The notes under the pieces were generated by a model, which did not search any database, was not told where the DNA came from, and saw only the letters and a list, made by a program, of their open reading frames with translations. From Acidimicrobiales bacterium (lineage in GTDB: Bacteria > Actinomycetota > Acidimicrobiia > Acidimicrobiales > Aldehydirespiratoraceae): a stretch of DNA of 64,000 nucleotides. Both the position numbers and the translations under genes were made by a program. Of this stretch, positions 24,580 to 32,925 are shown one piece after another. Numbering within the stretch: the first letter of the stretch is position 1; each line of letters starts with the position of its first letter. Location: NCBI GenBank assembly GCA_029263195.1, contig JAJCXX010000084.1:1-64000 (forward strand), written 5' to 3'.

Positions 24580-25386
24580 ATGACCTTCACCATCACCAAG
24601 ATCAAGCTCGCGATCGCGGTCGCGGTCGTGGCACTACTCGTACCGGCCACCGCCCTCGCGACTCACACCTTTGGCGACGTCCCAACCGCGAAGTACTACC
24701 ACGACGCCGTTGCATGGGCCTTCTCCAACGGCATCACCACCGGCACATCGGCAACGACGTTCTCCCCTGAAGACCCCGTCACCCGCGGCCAGAACGTCAC
24801 CTTCGCCCATCGCTACGACACCAATATCGTCCAACCAGCGCTGGCAACTCTTACTGGCACGGCCGCAGCCAACTCTGCCGCGATCGTCGGCAACGACACC
24901 GACATCGCCGCCAACGCCGCCGGAGTCGCCGGAACCTACACCAAGGCCCAAGTCGACGCGGCCGTGCTGGCGGCCATGCTCGGCACCGCGACAATTCCCT
25001 CGGGCACGACCGTCACCGGAGAAGCTCGGTGGGATCACGCTTCGGTATCCGACAACGAGGACCTGCAGTTCATCGTCGAGCTGCCGGGTCGAGCTCCAAC
25101 GGCGCTCACCAGCGACCTCAACGTCAACTTCGCCCCGGCCGCGGGCTCGCTCACCTTCGACACAGACGCCACGTGTACCGGCACTTCCGGCGCTCCGACC
25201 GCTCCCGCGGGGAAGGTGTGCCTCTATATCTCTACGTCGAACCTGGTGGACGGGCTCAGAGGAAAGTCCACCGTTGAGACGAGCTTCCAGGATCGATACT
25301 TCCGGATCGATGCCAGAACCAACGATGGCACTGCCCCCGGCAACGACATGTACCTCGACATCACCTGGGCCTACACGGCCCCCTGA
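24580..25386 (+). CDS. Secreted protein with single SLH-like domain
   Basis: A 268-residue secreted protein. The signal peptide (residues 1-27, cleavage near ALATH) is followed by one S-layer-homology-type motif (FGDVPTAKYYHDAVAWAFSNGITTGTSATTFSP then VTRGQ). An Ala/Thr-rich linker with a short helical segment and a beta-rich C-terminal domain of about 120 residues complete it. It is probably cell-surface attached. The ATG at 24580 follows GAGAGG and begins a proper signal; the track start at 24445 does not. There is no operon partner. Confidence 0.8.
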   Translation: MTFTITKIKLAIAVAVVALLVPATALATHTFGDVPTAKYYHDAVAWAFSNGITTGTSATTFSPEDPVTRGQNVTFAHRYDTNIVQPALATLTGTAAANSAAIVGNDTDIAANAAGVAGTYTKAQVDAAVLAAMLGTATIPSGTTVTGEARWDHASVSDNEDLQFIVELPGRAPTALTSDLNVNFAPAAGSLTFDTDATCTGTSGAPTAPAGKVCLYISTSNLVDGLRGKSTVETSFQDRYFRIDARTNDGTAPGNDMYLDITWAYTAP

Positions 25387-25517
25387 CCCACTCCCCGAAC
25401 GAGTAGCGGTATTTGCCGAGATCGGGCCGTGATCGCTGGAAAGTGAGTTCAAGACAATTTCTTCGCGACCGCAATCGCGATAGTCGGGCATCCATAGGAT
25501 GACGTGCGACAAGGTAG

Positions 25518-26150
25518 ATGGAAAAGGAGCATGAGTTGGTCGACCGGAGTGGTTGGGACGAGCTGACATCGAAGAATCCGAATCACTCGCGGTGGTATAT
25601 CGAACGTTTCAGGTCTATGGCCTCGGCAGGCGATGATCTGGCCGGTGAAGCCCGTTTCGTCGATGCGATGGTGCCTCGGAGTGCACGCATACTGGATGCC
25701 GGCTGTGGATCCGGTCGGGTGGGTGGGTTCCTGGCCGACGCCGGTCACACGGTCGTCGGGGTCGACGGTGATCCGGTCCTCATCGTCGCTGCTGATGAAG
25801 ATCATCCGGGTCCGACGTGGCTGGTCGGTGATCTCGCCGAGCTCGACCTTCCATCGAAGGGAATCGAGGAAGGATTCGACGCGATCGTGTGCGCGGGCAA
25901 CGTGATGTCGTTCCTCGCACCAAGCACACGTCGGGAGGTGCTAACCCGATTGGGCCGCCACCTGCGCCTCCACGGGCGAATCGTTGTGGGGTTCGGATCG
26001 GGACGTGGCTATGAATTCGACCATTTCCGAGAGGATGTCAAGGCAGGGGAGTTGGTCTCGGAACTGGAACTGGGGTCATGGGATCTGCGCCCGCTCACCG
26101 ACGATTCCGACTTCATTGTGGCCGTCCTGGGCTGTCGACCACGAACCTGA
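25518..26150 (+). CDS. SAM-dependent methyltransferase (class I)
   Basis: A 210-residue class I methyltransferase. Motif I is ILDAGCGSGRVGGFLADAGHTVVGVDGD; later landmarks are the acidic VGDLAEL, FDAIVCAGNVMSFL (motif IV region) and a C-terminal VAVLGCR strand. The N-terminus (GWDELTSKNPNHSRWYIERFR) matches actinobacterial members of this small-molecule group. The substrate is unknown. It stands alone, with no visible signal in the 131 bases before it. Confidence 0.85.
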   Translation: MEKEHELVDRSGWDELTSKNPNHSRWYIERFRSMASAGDDLAGEARFVDAMVPRSARILDAGCGSGRVGGFLADAGHTVVGVDGDPVLIVAADEDHPGPTWLVGDLAELDLPSKGIEEGFDAIVCAGNVMSFLAPSTRREVLTRLGRHLRLHGRIVVGFGSGRGYEFDHFREDVKAGELVSELELGSWDLRPLTDDSDFIVAVLGCRPRT

Positions 26151-26384
26151 CCCCTGTGGGCGCCCAGAACTCTGTCGTACCCCTCTGACCGGGGAGAATT
26201 CGGCCGGCCGCGCCGCGAGTGAGAGTGGAATCCGCGCACTTGCAGGGTTTTCGCTCCGGATCGTGCCAGATGCAACGGTGCGGTAGGCGAGTCGGGCTGC
26301 GCCACCGATCATCATGGCAAGGCCGATGTGGGTGATGGCGAAGACTGCGGCGATCAGCCACCAGATCGAGGTTCGGGTAGGAGC
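26076..26384 (-). pseudogene. Out-of-frame continuation of a small membrane protein
   Basis: Directly behind the 52-residue membrane protein, but in another frame, the sequence encodes a convincing membrane helix (SIWWLIAAVFAITHIGLAMM) and GGAARLAYR. There is no start codon before the helix. The simplest reading is that a two-helix protein was split by a frameshift near 26370-26390. The frame then runs on to 26076 without recognisable features, overlapping the methyltransferase 3' end, so the tail is probably not protein. Confidence 0.35.
26168..26178 (+). repeat. Intergenic repeat AACTCTGTCGT, copy 2
   Basis: Exact copy of the 11-base word at 121 and 58356, lying just after the methyltransferase stop. 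Confidence 0.5.
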
Positions 26385-26512
26385 CAGAGGGCCAGGGCCC
26401 CGGTTGTGAACAGCGCTGCGCCTCCGGCGAGGAGGTGTGTTCGCAAGCCGGTGGTGAGCGGGGTGTGGTCTGGGCGACGATTTGAGATCGGGCCCTCGCG
26501 TGTGGTCGTCAT
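26354..26512 (-). CDS. Small membrane protein, 52 aa (possibly truncated by frameshift)
   Basis: Too short for the track. The ATG overlaps the stop of the 33-residue gene (ATGA). It encodes a hydrophilic N-terminus and one helix (LLAGGAALFTTGALALWLL). It stops at GG just where another frame continues with a second helix, so the original protein was probably longer. It lies downstream of an ABC exporter and probably in the same transcript. No function can be assigned. Confidence 0.5.
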   Translation of the reverse strand: MTTTREGPISNRRPDHTPLTTGLRTHLLAGGAALFTTGALALWLLPEPRSGG

Positions 26513-26610
26513 CCGTGCATGGATGCTGCGACGAGGATCACGAGGCCGACGATGATGAGTACGGCGAGAAGGCCAAGGCCTGTCCGGAGCTGTTGGGATC
26601 GGGTGGTCAT
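26509..26610 (-). CDS. Single-helix microprotein, 33 aa, behind the ABC exporter
   Basis: Too short for the track. It lies 30 bases downstream of the exporter permease stop and reads MTTRSQQLRTGLGLLAVLI and onward: a short basic N-terminus, one strongly hydrophobic helix ending in VAASMHG, then the stop. The ATGA overlap with the following gene supports translation. Such one-helix proteins often associate with membrane complexes; a role with this exporter is inference. Confidence 0.5.
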   Translation of the reverse strand: MTTRSQQLRTGLGLLAVLIIVGLVILVAASMHG

Positions 26611-26640
26611 GTTTTGGTTACCTTTTCTTGGTTGGCTGAT

Positions 26641-28995
26641 CTACTCATGGACCAGCGCTTGGTTTACGGGTGTCTCGGCAATTTCGAGGGCGGGGATAGC
26701 GCTGGCGATGGCGGCTAGAACGATGACGATCGCGAGCCAGACGCCGGTTCCGGCAGGGGAGAAGCTGATCGGGAGGGGGGCCTGAAGGAAGAGGTTCCCG
26801 GTGATGTTTTCCACGGCCACGGTGGCGGGCACCGATATGGCGAGGGCGGCCAGCCAGCTGATGCCGGCGATGAGGACGCCTTCGACGACTACGACCTGCA
26901 GCACCTTGGCGGTGCTCGCTCCGACGGCACGCATGACTCCGAGTTCTCGGCGTCTCTCGAGCACACTGATGCTCATCGCTTCGATCAGTCCGAGTCCGCC
27001 AACTATCGAAATGAGGATGGCCATGGTCATGAGGAGGCCGACGATGATCAGCAGGTGGTCATCGAGGGCCTCGCGGCCGTCGGCGGCGGTGGCAATGTTG
27101 ATGACGTCGATCCCGTTCTCGGCGAGGCGTTTTTCGAGTGCGTTCATGGCCGACTGTGCTTCGTCACCGGCGATGCGGATCTGATTGGCGGATCCTTCTG
27201 CGCCGACTCCGGCGGGGAGGTTACTGGCGTATGCCACTCCGGTCCGACCGCCGCTGAGTTGGCGGACTTTCCCGACGACGGCCCAGGAGTTGTCGATGCC
27301 TTCGACCTCGATGGAGACGGTGTCGCCAACGGCGGGTGCCGGGTCATCGAGCGTCTGGGCTATGACAACTGCGTCGGTCTCTCCGGGCTCAAACCAGCGG
27401 CCTTCGGTGACGGGGTAGTCGATCATGTCGGTGTCGGGGGGTGCGATGAGCAGTCCGAAGTTGTCGCCTGCGCCACCTTGCGGAAGCCGGATTGCGACGC
27501 GGTACTGGTTCCACATCTCGACTGCATCGATTCGGGGAACATCGGAGATGATCTGCTCGAGTTGTTGGTTCGGGTAGGGCTGGTCAAGATCGACTTCGAG
27601 CGTGTACTCGCGAGCGTCGAACTCGGCGTCGACGGCTCTGTCCCAGGCCACCCCGGTGTTGAGGGCCACCATGAACGCTGCTCCACCGAGAGCAATGGCG
27701 AGAACGGTGAGCGCGGTGCGGGATCGGGTGCGGAACGAGTTTCGTATTCCGAGGGCGGTGACGCGTCCGAGTCGGCTGCTGAGCCGCGGGCCAGCCGATG
27801 TGGGGCAGGTGGCTCGAGAGGAGGCTCCCTGATCACTCATCAGCTCGCGAACCGGCATTCGGCTGTTTCGGGTCACCGGGATCATCACGGCAAGAAGAGG
27901 AATGCCGAGTGCCGAGGCGACCTGTAGCGGTATCACCCAGGCATCGAGGCGGTAACTCTCTACCTCGAAGTTGAGGAGTCCGAACGTGAAGCCGATGAAG
28001 CCGCGACCGCCGAGAATCCCGAGCGGTATTCCGATGGCGAGAGCAACGACGCTCAGAATCGCCACGGTGCCCAGGTAGAGCCCGGCTATCTGTCCGGTTT
28101 GGGCGCCGATCGCTTTCATGATCGCGATCTCGCGGCTTTGCTGTTTGAGCTGAGCAGTGATGAGCGTGGCGACGAGAGCCCCGCTGGTTACCAGTGCGAT
28201 TACACCGAAGGCCTGGAGCAGGAACAGCATGGTCGTCATCACGCCGGTCGATGGGTGTTCGCCGGGAAGGGGTACATCGAGCCGCTGGACGTCGATGCCG
28301 CCGGCTTCGAGATCGGCGACCAGGGCATCGGCGATCCTGCGGTTGTCGGCTCGATCCTTGTTGTCGACGGTGACGATCTGAAGCTCGTTGAGTGTGGGTT
28401 CGATCCCCATACCGGCGAGACCGTCTGGGGTGACATAGCCGACCACGACGCCGATCATCCACGCAGGCGTCCGGCCCGGGTCATGCGCCAGACCAGCCAC
28501 CGACAGCGACCGCGGGGACCCCCCCGGGGCAGTGACGATGATGTCGTCGCCGACACCCATGTCGACCTCGGTGAGCGATGATCGTTCGATCAAGATCTCG
28601 TCACTCTTCGGGACCCGTGCCCCTTCTTCGGGGTAGAAGCGGCCCACGGTCACGTCATCGAAGTCGTCGACCACTACCAAATGCAGAGTCAGCCACTCAT
28701 CGGGGCCTTGCTCAAGCCGGGCGAGTATCTCGCGTCGGGCCTCCGCGTCTGCGATCTCAGGGCGGGCCTTGACTGTCGCCACGAGGTCGTCGTCAACAGA
28801 GTCGATGCGCAGGGTGGCCGATGGCGGGTTCGTGTCGCCGTAGTTGCGGTCCATCTCCCTGGTGATCACCGAGTAGGCAGTGAGAATCGATCCAGCCGCA
28901 ATCACCCCGACTGCGATAGCCGCGGTCACCAGCGCGGTGCGCCCCTTGTTCAGGGTTAGGTCTCGCAGGACCTTTCGCCACCTCGGGTTAACCAT
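26641..28995 (-). CDS. FtsX/MacB-type ABC transporter permease
   Basis: A 784-residue permease with two FtsX domains. A helix at residues 18-40 (ALVTAAIAVGVIAAGSILTAY) precedes a large extracytoplasmic domain. The first FtsX block (IAIMKAIGAQTGQIAGLYLGTVAIL) is near residue 300, a second N-terminal-like helix near 440 and the second FtsX block (RRELGVMRAVGASTAKVLQ) near 700. Such proteins use ATP energy to move lipoproteins, peptides or drugs across the envelope by mechanotransmission. The ATG at 28995 overlaps the ATPase gene by 8 bases. Confidence 0.85.
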   Translation of the reverse strand: MVNPRWRKVLRDLTLNKGRTALVTAAIAVGVIAAGSILTAYSVITREMDRNYGDTNPPSATLRIDSVDDDLVATVKARPEIADAEARREILARLEQGPDEWLTLHLVVVDDFDDVTVGRFYPEEGARVPKSDEILIERSSLTEVDMGVGDDIIVTAPGGSPRSLSVAGLAHDPGRTPAWMIGVVVGYVTPDGLAGMGIEPTLNELQIVTVDNKDRADNRRIADALVADLEAGGIDVQRLDVPLPGEHPSTGVMTTMLFLLQAFGVIALVTSGALVATLITAQLKQQSREIAIMKAIGAQTGQIAGLYLGTVAILSVVALAIGIPLGILGGRGFIGFTFGLLNFEVESYRLDAWVIPLQVASALGIPLLAVMIPVTRNSRMPVRELMSDQGASSRATCPTSAGPRLSSRLGRVTALGIRNSFRTRSRTALTVLAIALGGAAFMVALNTGVAWDRAVDAEFDAREYTLEVDLDQPYPNQQLEQIISDVPRIDAVEMWNQYRVAIRLPQGGAGDNFGLLIAPPDTDMIDYPVTEGRWFEPGETDAVVIAQTLDDPAPAVGDTVSIEVEGIDNSWAVVGKVRQLSGGRTGVAYASNLPAGVGAEGSANQIRIAGDEAQSAMNALEKRLAENGIDVINIATAADGREALDDHLLIIVGLLMTMAILISIVGGLGLIEAMSISVLERRRELGVMRAVGASTAKVLQVVVVEGVLIAGISWLAALAISVPATVAVENITGNLFLQAPLPISFSPAGTGVWLAIVIVLAAIASAIPALEIAETPVNQALVHE

Positions 28996-29788
28996 GAGAA
29001 ACAGCCGCTGACACCTGGGCAGCGTTCGGAGCGGGCGTGTTGCCGCCGAGAACATGTCCATCGGCGACGGTCACCACCCGATCCACGCTGGTAGCAATGT
29101 CTCGTTCGTGGGTCACCATCACGATCGTCTTGCCTCCAGCCGCGAGTTCGCGAAATAGCTCGAGCACTGACTCAGCGGTTCGCGAGTCGAGATTGCCGGT
29201 CGGCTCGTCGGCCGCGATCACCGGAGGGTCGTTGGCGAGCGCCCGAGCAATGGCCCCGCGCTGCTGCTGGCCAGCCGACAGGGCGGAGGGGAACTTGCCG
29301 GCCTGGTCGGAGATGCCAACCAACTCAAGCATCGACATCGCCTTTGGCGCCCGCTCGCGTGTCGGGATCGACCCTGCGAAGTCCATCGGCATCATCACGT
29401 TCTCGAGGATCGTGAGAGTTGGCATCAGCTGCTGGAACTGGAATACCAGTCCGAGGTTGGAGCCCCGCCATTTGGCGAGTTCGTTCTCGCTGAGGTCGTT
29501 GAGGACAGTTCCGTTGATTTCGACCAGGCCTGAGGTTGGTCGGTCGATGCCCGACAACATGTTGAGCAGAGTCGACTTGCCACTGCCCGATTTGCCGACG
29601 ATGGCGACGAACTGGCCGGAGTCGATGCTGAGATCGGCGCTCGACAACGCCGAGAAGTCGCCCGCCCCGGTGTCGTAGGTCTTGGTGACCCCTTCGAGGG
29701 TGATGACCCGTCGACGTGTAGCTGAGGTGAGGGATTCGCTCTTGCGCACCTCGCCCCGATTCCGTACTCTTCGTCTTATAGCGAACAT
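28988..29788 (-). CDS. LolD/MacB-like ABC transporter ATPase
   Basis: An ATPase of 266 residues from the ATG at 29788. It has Walker A VGKSGSGKSTLLNML, signature SALSAGQQQRGAIARAL and Walker B PVIAADEPTGNLDSRT with the D-loop, all typical of the MacB/LolD/FtsE branch. It pairs with the FtsX-type permease that overlaps its end. The start is ambiguous: the ATG at 29788 sits at the predicted transcription start, so a leaderless message is possible, while the GTG at 29749 is an alternative. The track start at 29824 lies in the -35 box. Likely regulated by the divergent TetR. Confidence 0.9.
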   Translation of the reverse strand: MFAIRRRVRNRGEVRKSESLTSATRRRVITLEGVTKTYDTGAGDFSALSSADLSIDSGQFVAIVGKSGSGKSTLLNMLSGIDRPTSGLVEINGTVLNDLSENELAKWRGSNLGLVFQFQQLMPTLTILENVMMPMDFAGSIPTRERAPKAMSMLELVGISDQAGKFPSALSAGQQQRGAIARALANDPPVIAADEPTGNLDSRTAESVLELFRELAAGGKTIVMVTHERDIATSVDRVVTVADGHVLGGNTPAPNAAQVSAAVSHG

Positions 29789-29824
29789 GATGTTCAGTAT
29801 CAGAGTCGCCAACATTGAGGTCAA
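29783..29824 (-). promoter_or_regulatory. Promoter and palindromic operator of the ABC exporter operon
   Basis: On the minus strand TTGACC (29819-29824) is followed 17 bases later by GATACT (29796-29801). The perfect palindrome GAACATGATGTTC (29783-29795) lies directly after the -10 box, with TGTTCAG at 29791-29797. The same TGTTCAG half-site forms the inverted repeat upstream of the TetR gene. Confidence 0.55.
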
Positions 29825-29851
29825 GAATCAATCCGGCCGGAGTGTCTCCTA

Positions 29852-29877
29852 CTGAACACCGGCGCCAGATTGTTCAG
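29852..29877 (+). promoter_or_regulatory. Inverted repeat upstream of TetR gene
   Basis: CTGAACA and TGTTCAG are perfect 7-base arms separated by 12 bases, 31 bases before the TetR ATG. They share their half-site with the exporter operator at 29783-29797, suggesting one regulator for both promoters. Confidence 0.55.
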
Positions 29878-29908
29878 AACAGAGACCTCTCAGAACGGAG
29901 CGAGGTCC

Positions 29909-30457
29909 ATGGACACCGAAGACCGCAGAGTGCGTCGCACCAAGGAACGACTCCACGATGCCCTCATGTCGCTCATCGAAGAGAGGGGGTACGACAAGAT
30001 CACCGTGCAAGACCTCATCGACCGCGCCGACGTCGGCCGGTCCACGTTCTACTCGCACTACGAAACCAAAGACGACCTGCTGATCAGTGGCCTCCACCGC
30101 CTCAGCGACGACATCGAATTGCACATGACGGACGACCCGTCCGCCAACGACATCCTCCCCAGCCTCGGCGTGTTCCGCCACGTCGCCGACCACCACGAGC
30201 TCTTCAAGGCGATGATCGGCAGCCGAGGAATCGACCTCGTTATGCATGCAGCCCGCGACGCACTAACCGAAAGAGCGAAATCAAACATCGACCGACGGAG
30301 CTCCACCAGCAGGAACGCAGCGATACCAGCCGACGCAAGGGCCGCTTTCATAGCCGGCTCACTCATGGCCTTTCTCACCTGGTGGCTCGACAACGACAGA
30401 CCCCACCCACCCGACCAGATGGCCGAAATGTTCCAACAGCTCACCACAAGCGCCTGA
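29909..30457 (+). CDS. TetR-family regulator of the divergent ABC exporter
   Basis: A 182-residue TetR protein. It has N-terminal RVRRTKERLHDALMSLIEERGY, the helix-turn-helix TVQDLIDRADVGRSTFYSHYETKDDLL and a TetR_C-type helical ligand domain. The ATG at 29909 follows GGAGCGAGG; the track start at 29870 would place part of the operator in the gene. It is divergent from the LolD/MacB-like exporter, and inverted repeats with the shared TGTTCAG half-site occur before both genes, so it probably represses both until a ligand appears. Confidence 0.9.
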   Translation: MDTEDRRVRRTKERLHDALMSLIEERGYDKITVQDLIDRADVGRSTFYSHYETKDDLLISGLHRLSDDIELHMTDDPSANDILPSLGVFRHVADHHELFKAMIGSRGIDLVMHAARDALTERAKSNIDRRSSTSRNAAIPADARAAFIAGSLMAFLTWWLDNDRPHPPDQMAEMFQQLTTSA

Positions 30458-30460
30458 GAC

Positions 30461-30482
30461 GGCTCTGTTGCAATGGGTCGAC
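30461..30482 (+). repeat. IS6-like end repeat, copy B
   Basis: GGCTCTGTTGCAATGGGTCGAC, 3 bases after the TetR stop. It agrees with copy C (48489) at 17 of 22 bases and with the IS6-type consensus GGCTCTGTTGCAAA at 13 of 14. No transposase is adjacent. Confidence 0.5.
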
Positions 30483-30535
30483 GAGTCACGTTGGTCAGCG
30501 CGAGTATGGCCCCAGTGGTGTCGCACACTGGCGTG

Positions 30536-30964
30536 TCAATCGGTGATGTCGTGTACCGCTGTCACCCGAGATGGAGTGAACTCGATCGTTACCTGGCCAG
30601 GTCCGCCATTACGCAGGCCGTATTGCTCCGCCAACTCGTCACCCATGTACCGGCGTCCGATGTCGGTGGCTACGCGCAGCGTCAAGTCGGCGTCTTCAAC
30701 GATGTCTGCGGTGGCATCGATCTTCACGAACGCGTAGGGGGCCTCCTCAAGGTCCACCACGAGGCAGGCCCGTGGATCTGTAGCCAGTGCCCGCGCCTTG
30801 GGCGCATCGGCTGCAGTTTCGATTCGAACCTTTCCGTCGGCCTCGAACAGGAACCAGATCGGAGTCACTGTCGGTCGACCGCTGGGCAGGTTGATCGACA
30901 GCTTGGCCGTCCTTGTTCCGTGACGGAGGAACGCGGCCCATTCAACTTCGTTCATCTGGCGCAT
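30536..30964 (-). CDS. PPOX-class F420-type flavin/deazaflavin-binding protein
   Basis: A 142-residue split-barrel protein of the pyridoxamine-phosphate-oxidase-like superfamily. It has LRHGTRTAKLSINLPSGRPTVTPIWFLFEADG, DPRACLVVDLEEAPYAFVKI and a C-terminal GQVTIEFTPSRVTAV. Actinobacterial relatives use F420 to reduce small molecules or protect against oxidation. It lies alone between the TetR gene and the monooxygenase-like gene. F420 rather than FMN binding is inferred from family. Confidence 0.85.
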   Translation of the reverse strand: MRQMNEVEWAAFLRHGTRTAKLSINLPSGRPTVTPIWFLFEADGKVRIETAADAPKARALATDPRACLVVDLEEAPYAFVKIDATADIVEDADLTLRVATDIGRRYMGDELAEQYGLRNGGPGQVTIEFTPSRVTAVHDITD

Positions 30965-31031
30965 TTCACAACTCCTGGTTGCTGGTCTGTGGCGGTGGGA
31001 TCATGATCGGCCCTCGTGGCTCCGTGGTCGG

Positions 31032-31667
31032 CTACAACTCAACCGTTGTGGCTTGATACGTCTGCACGTCGTTGATCGCCATGAATTCGCCGTACTCGGG
31101 TAGAGCAAACACCGTTTCGGCGGCCTTGTCGAACGCCTCGGCCGACTCCCAGACGATGATCACTGCACGCGTGGTCTCGTCTCCCACTACAACGAACTCT
31201 CGATCGAAGCGGTAGCCGTCGTAGGTGGCCAGTCTGTCGAACAAGGCTGTCCGTCTTGCGACGAACTCATCACCTTGGCCTGGCTTGATCGCCCGGACCG
31301 CGAATTCGACAATCTGGTCGGGCCCCGATAGCAAACGGAGGTCGAGGTCGCCCCCATCTTCTGGTTGGATCTGTAGATAGGCGAGAATGTCGAAGGTTGC
31401 GAAATACTGTGCCGCTGCTTCAAGCGGCAGAAGACGATCGGCGGCTTCGCCGAACGCCTCCATCGAGGCCCACTCGGTAATGCCAACGAGGACGTCCTCC
31501 GGGTTCACGCCCTCATCGACGGTGAAGAAGGAACGCCACTTCCCGTCACCGGTCACGGTCGGTTCCTCCTGGAGAACCTTTACGAACCTGGCCCTGGTTG
31601 CTGAGAACTCCTTGGCCATTCCGGCCTTCTGTCTGTTGATGGCCAGCTCAAGAATTGTCATGGTCAT
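31032..31667 (-). CDS. Two-domain antibiotic-biosynthesis-monooxygenase-like (dimeric alpha-beta barrel) protein
   Basis: A 211-residue protein that looks like two ferredoxin-like ABM halves in tandem. The first has AKEFSATRARFVKVLQ and VGITEWASMEAFGEAADRLL; the second has IVEFAVRAIKPGQGDEFVARRTAL and AVIIVWESAEAFDKAAETVF. The repeated pattern of aromatic strand and E-A-F-x-x-A helix supports this. Substrate and activity are unknown. The Met two codons in (31661) is an alternative start. It is divergent from a MarR regulator that probably controls it. Confidence 0.7.
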   Translation of the reverse strand: MTMTILELAINRQKAGMAKEFSATRARFVKVLQEEPTVTGDGKWRSFFTVDEGVNPEDVLVGITEWASMEAFGEAADRLLPLEAAAQYFATFDILAYLQIQPEDGGDLDLRLLSGPDQIVEFAVRAIKPGQGDEFVARRTALFDRLATYDGYRFDREFVVVGDETTRAVIIVWESAEAFDKAAETVFALPEYGEFMAINDVQTYQATTVEL

Positions 31668-31714
31668 GCCTTCTTTCGGGTGTGATTGAGCATTACTACA
31701 AAGTTCAATGAGAT

Positions 31715-31743
31715 GTATAATTGGACAATACGTGAACTGTCAA
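31715..31743 (-). promoter_or_regulatory. Sigma-70-type promoter of the ABM-like gene, overlapping the MarR promoter
   Basis: On the minus strand TTGACA (31738-31743) is spaced 17 bases from TTATAC (31715-31720). On the plus strand TATAAT (31716-31721) with a weak TTACTA 17 bases upstream could serve the MarR gene. AGTTCA/TGAACT (31702, 31733) is an inverted pair around both -10 boxes. Binding of MarR would block both directions. Confidence 0.55.
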
Positions 31744-31756
31744 GTAGTTTCTGAGG

Positions 31757-32254
31757 ATGAACACGGAGCCACTGAACGATGCGGAGACGCTGGCCTGGCG
31801 TTCTCTGGTGGTACTCACGCGTCAGGGTCTGCCTCGACTAGAGCGAACGTTTCGTCAACATGGACTGATCGAACTCGAGTATGGGCTGATGGCCATCATC
31901 GACGAACAACCCGACGGCACGATGTGTGCTGGTGATCTCGCCGAGCTGGCCGGTGTCACGCCCAGTCGGCTCAGCCATCGACTCAAGAAACTCGAAGACC
32001 GCGGCGACATCACGCGGGCGGCAATGGCCACCGACGCTCGCATGATCCAGGTCTCCCTCACCGATCAGGGACGGGACCGAATCGCCGGCGTTGTCGGCCA
32101 ACACCGAGCCGATATCCGACGCCTCATATTCGAGCCGCTCGAGGGGGAGGAGCAGGCGGCCGCATTGGCCGACGCCCTTGCTGCAATCGCCGCGAATCTG
32201 AGCGACCATCCGTTCCTCACCGATTACATGCGGTCCGTGGACAGGCCAGCCTGA
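31757..32254 (+). CDS. MarR-family transcriptional regulator
   Basis: A 165-residue MarR regulator. It has the winged helix-turn-helix MCAGDLAELAGVTPSRLSHRLKKLEDRGDI, the wing with Asp-Ala-Arg (TDARMIQVSLTDQGR) and helical dimer ends. It is divergent from the ABM-like gene 90 bases away with overlapping promoters, so it is the probable repressor of that gene and itself. No Cys switch is visible. Confidence 0.9.
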   Translation: MNTEPLNDAETLAWRSLVVLTRQGLPRLERTFRQHGLIELEYGLMAIIDEQPDGTMCAGDLAELAGVTPSRLSHRLKKLEDRGDITRAAMATDARMIQVSLTDQGRDRIAGVVGQHRADIRRLIFEPLEGEEQAAALADALAAIAANLSDHPFLTDYMRSVDRPA

Positions 32255-32337
32255 CCGCGAACGATCCGTGTCGAGTTCGCGGAGCGCGTTGGCGCTGATG
32301 GCGCCGGAAACTCGGTCGTGGCGTATTGACCAGGGGA

Positions 32338-32365
32338 GATGCTCGCGGCTCATGACTCGAGCATC
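32338..32365. promoter_or_regulatory. Inverted repeat after the MarR gene
   Basis: GATGCTCG and CGAGCATC are perfect 8-base arms 12 bases apart. They lie in the 371-base stretch 32255-32625, which has no gene I can support; long frames there show no family features. It could be an operator or an RNA hairpin. Confidence 0.35.
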
Positions 32366-32625
32366 GCAGCCTGCCGACTGGCACTCTGCGGTGGGGGCTT
32401 GCGATGGGCTCCAGGCCGCCTGCCCCGACCTCCTCCGGTTCACACGGTGAAGAAACTCTGCGTCCATTGGGGTTCGGTTCCGTCATATGGGGTGAACAAC
32501 AACAACGACCAGCGAGGACCACCATCACGACAATCACCGATACCACACTGGCCGCCGCCGGTGTCGCCCTCACGTTGACCAAGACACTGTTGGAAACGTT
32601 GGTCCAGGCAGCTGGGTATCGGCTG

Positions 32626-32856
32626 ATGAGTTCATCCACCATCCGAATCGACGGCGGCGACAGCAACGATTGTCGGGTCTGGCTATACCGAGACGAGGCG
32701 TCGGGATTTCTGGAGATGTGTGGGCGGCTTGAGGCGCTCGGAGTTGAGCATGAGACGGTGGAGTCGCCTCAGTTCGATCTGATGCAGATCTATGTGGTGG
32801 ATCCCAACCAGATCCGGGTCGAGATCAACACCTGTGGCGAGGCCGGGGCCGATTGA
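32626..32856 (+). pseudogene. Truncated VOC (glyoxalase/dioxygenase-like) protein
   Basis: The C-terminal part of the track ORF (MSSSTIRIDGG onward) has the second half of a VOC domain: FLEMCGRLEALGVEHETVESPQFDLMQIYVVDPNQIRVEIN, where the final Glu is a usual metal ligand. The N-terminal beta-alpha-beta module with the first metal His is missing; the upstream residues are low-complexity Thr/Ala. I read it as a truncated gene. The coordinates mark the portion with homology. It lies just before a PPOX gene. Confidence 0.5.
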
Positions 32857-32925
32857 CACCCATCGAATACGAAACCATCATGATCCCAACCGTCGCCCAG
32901 GCGACGCAACCACGGAAGACTGACA

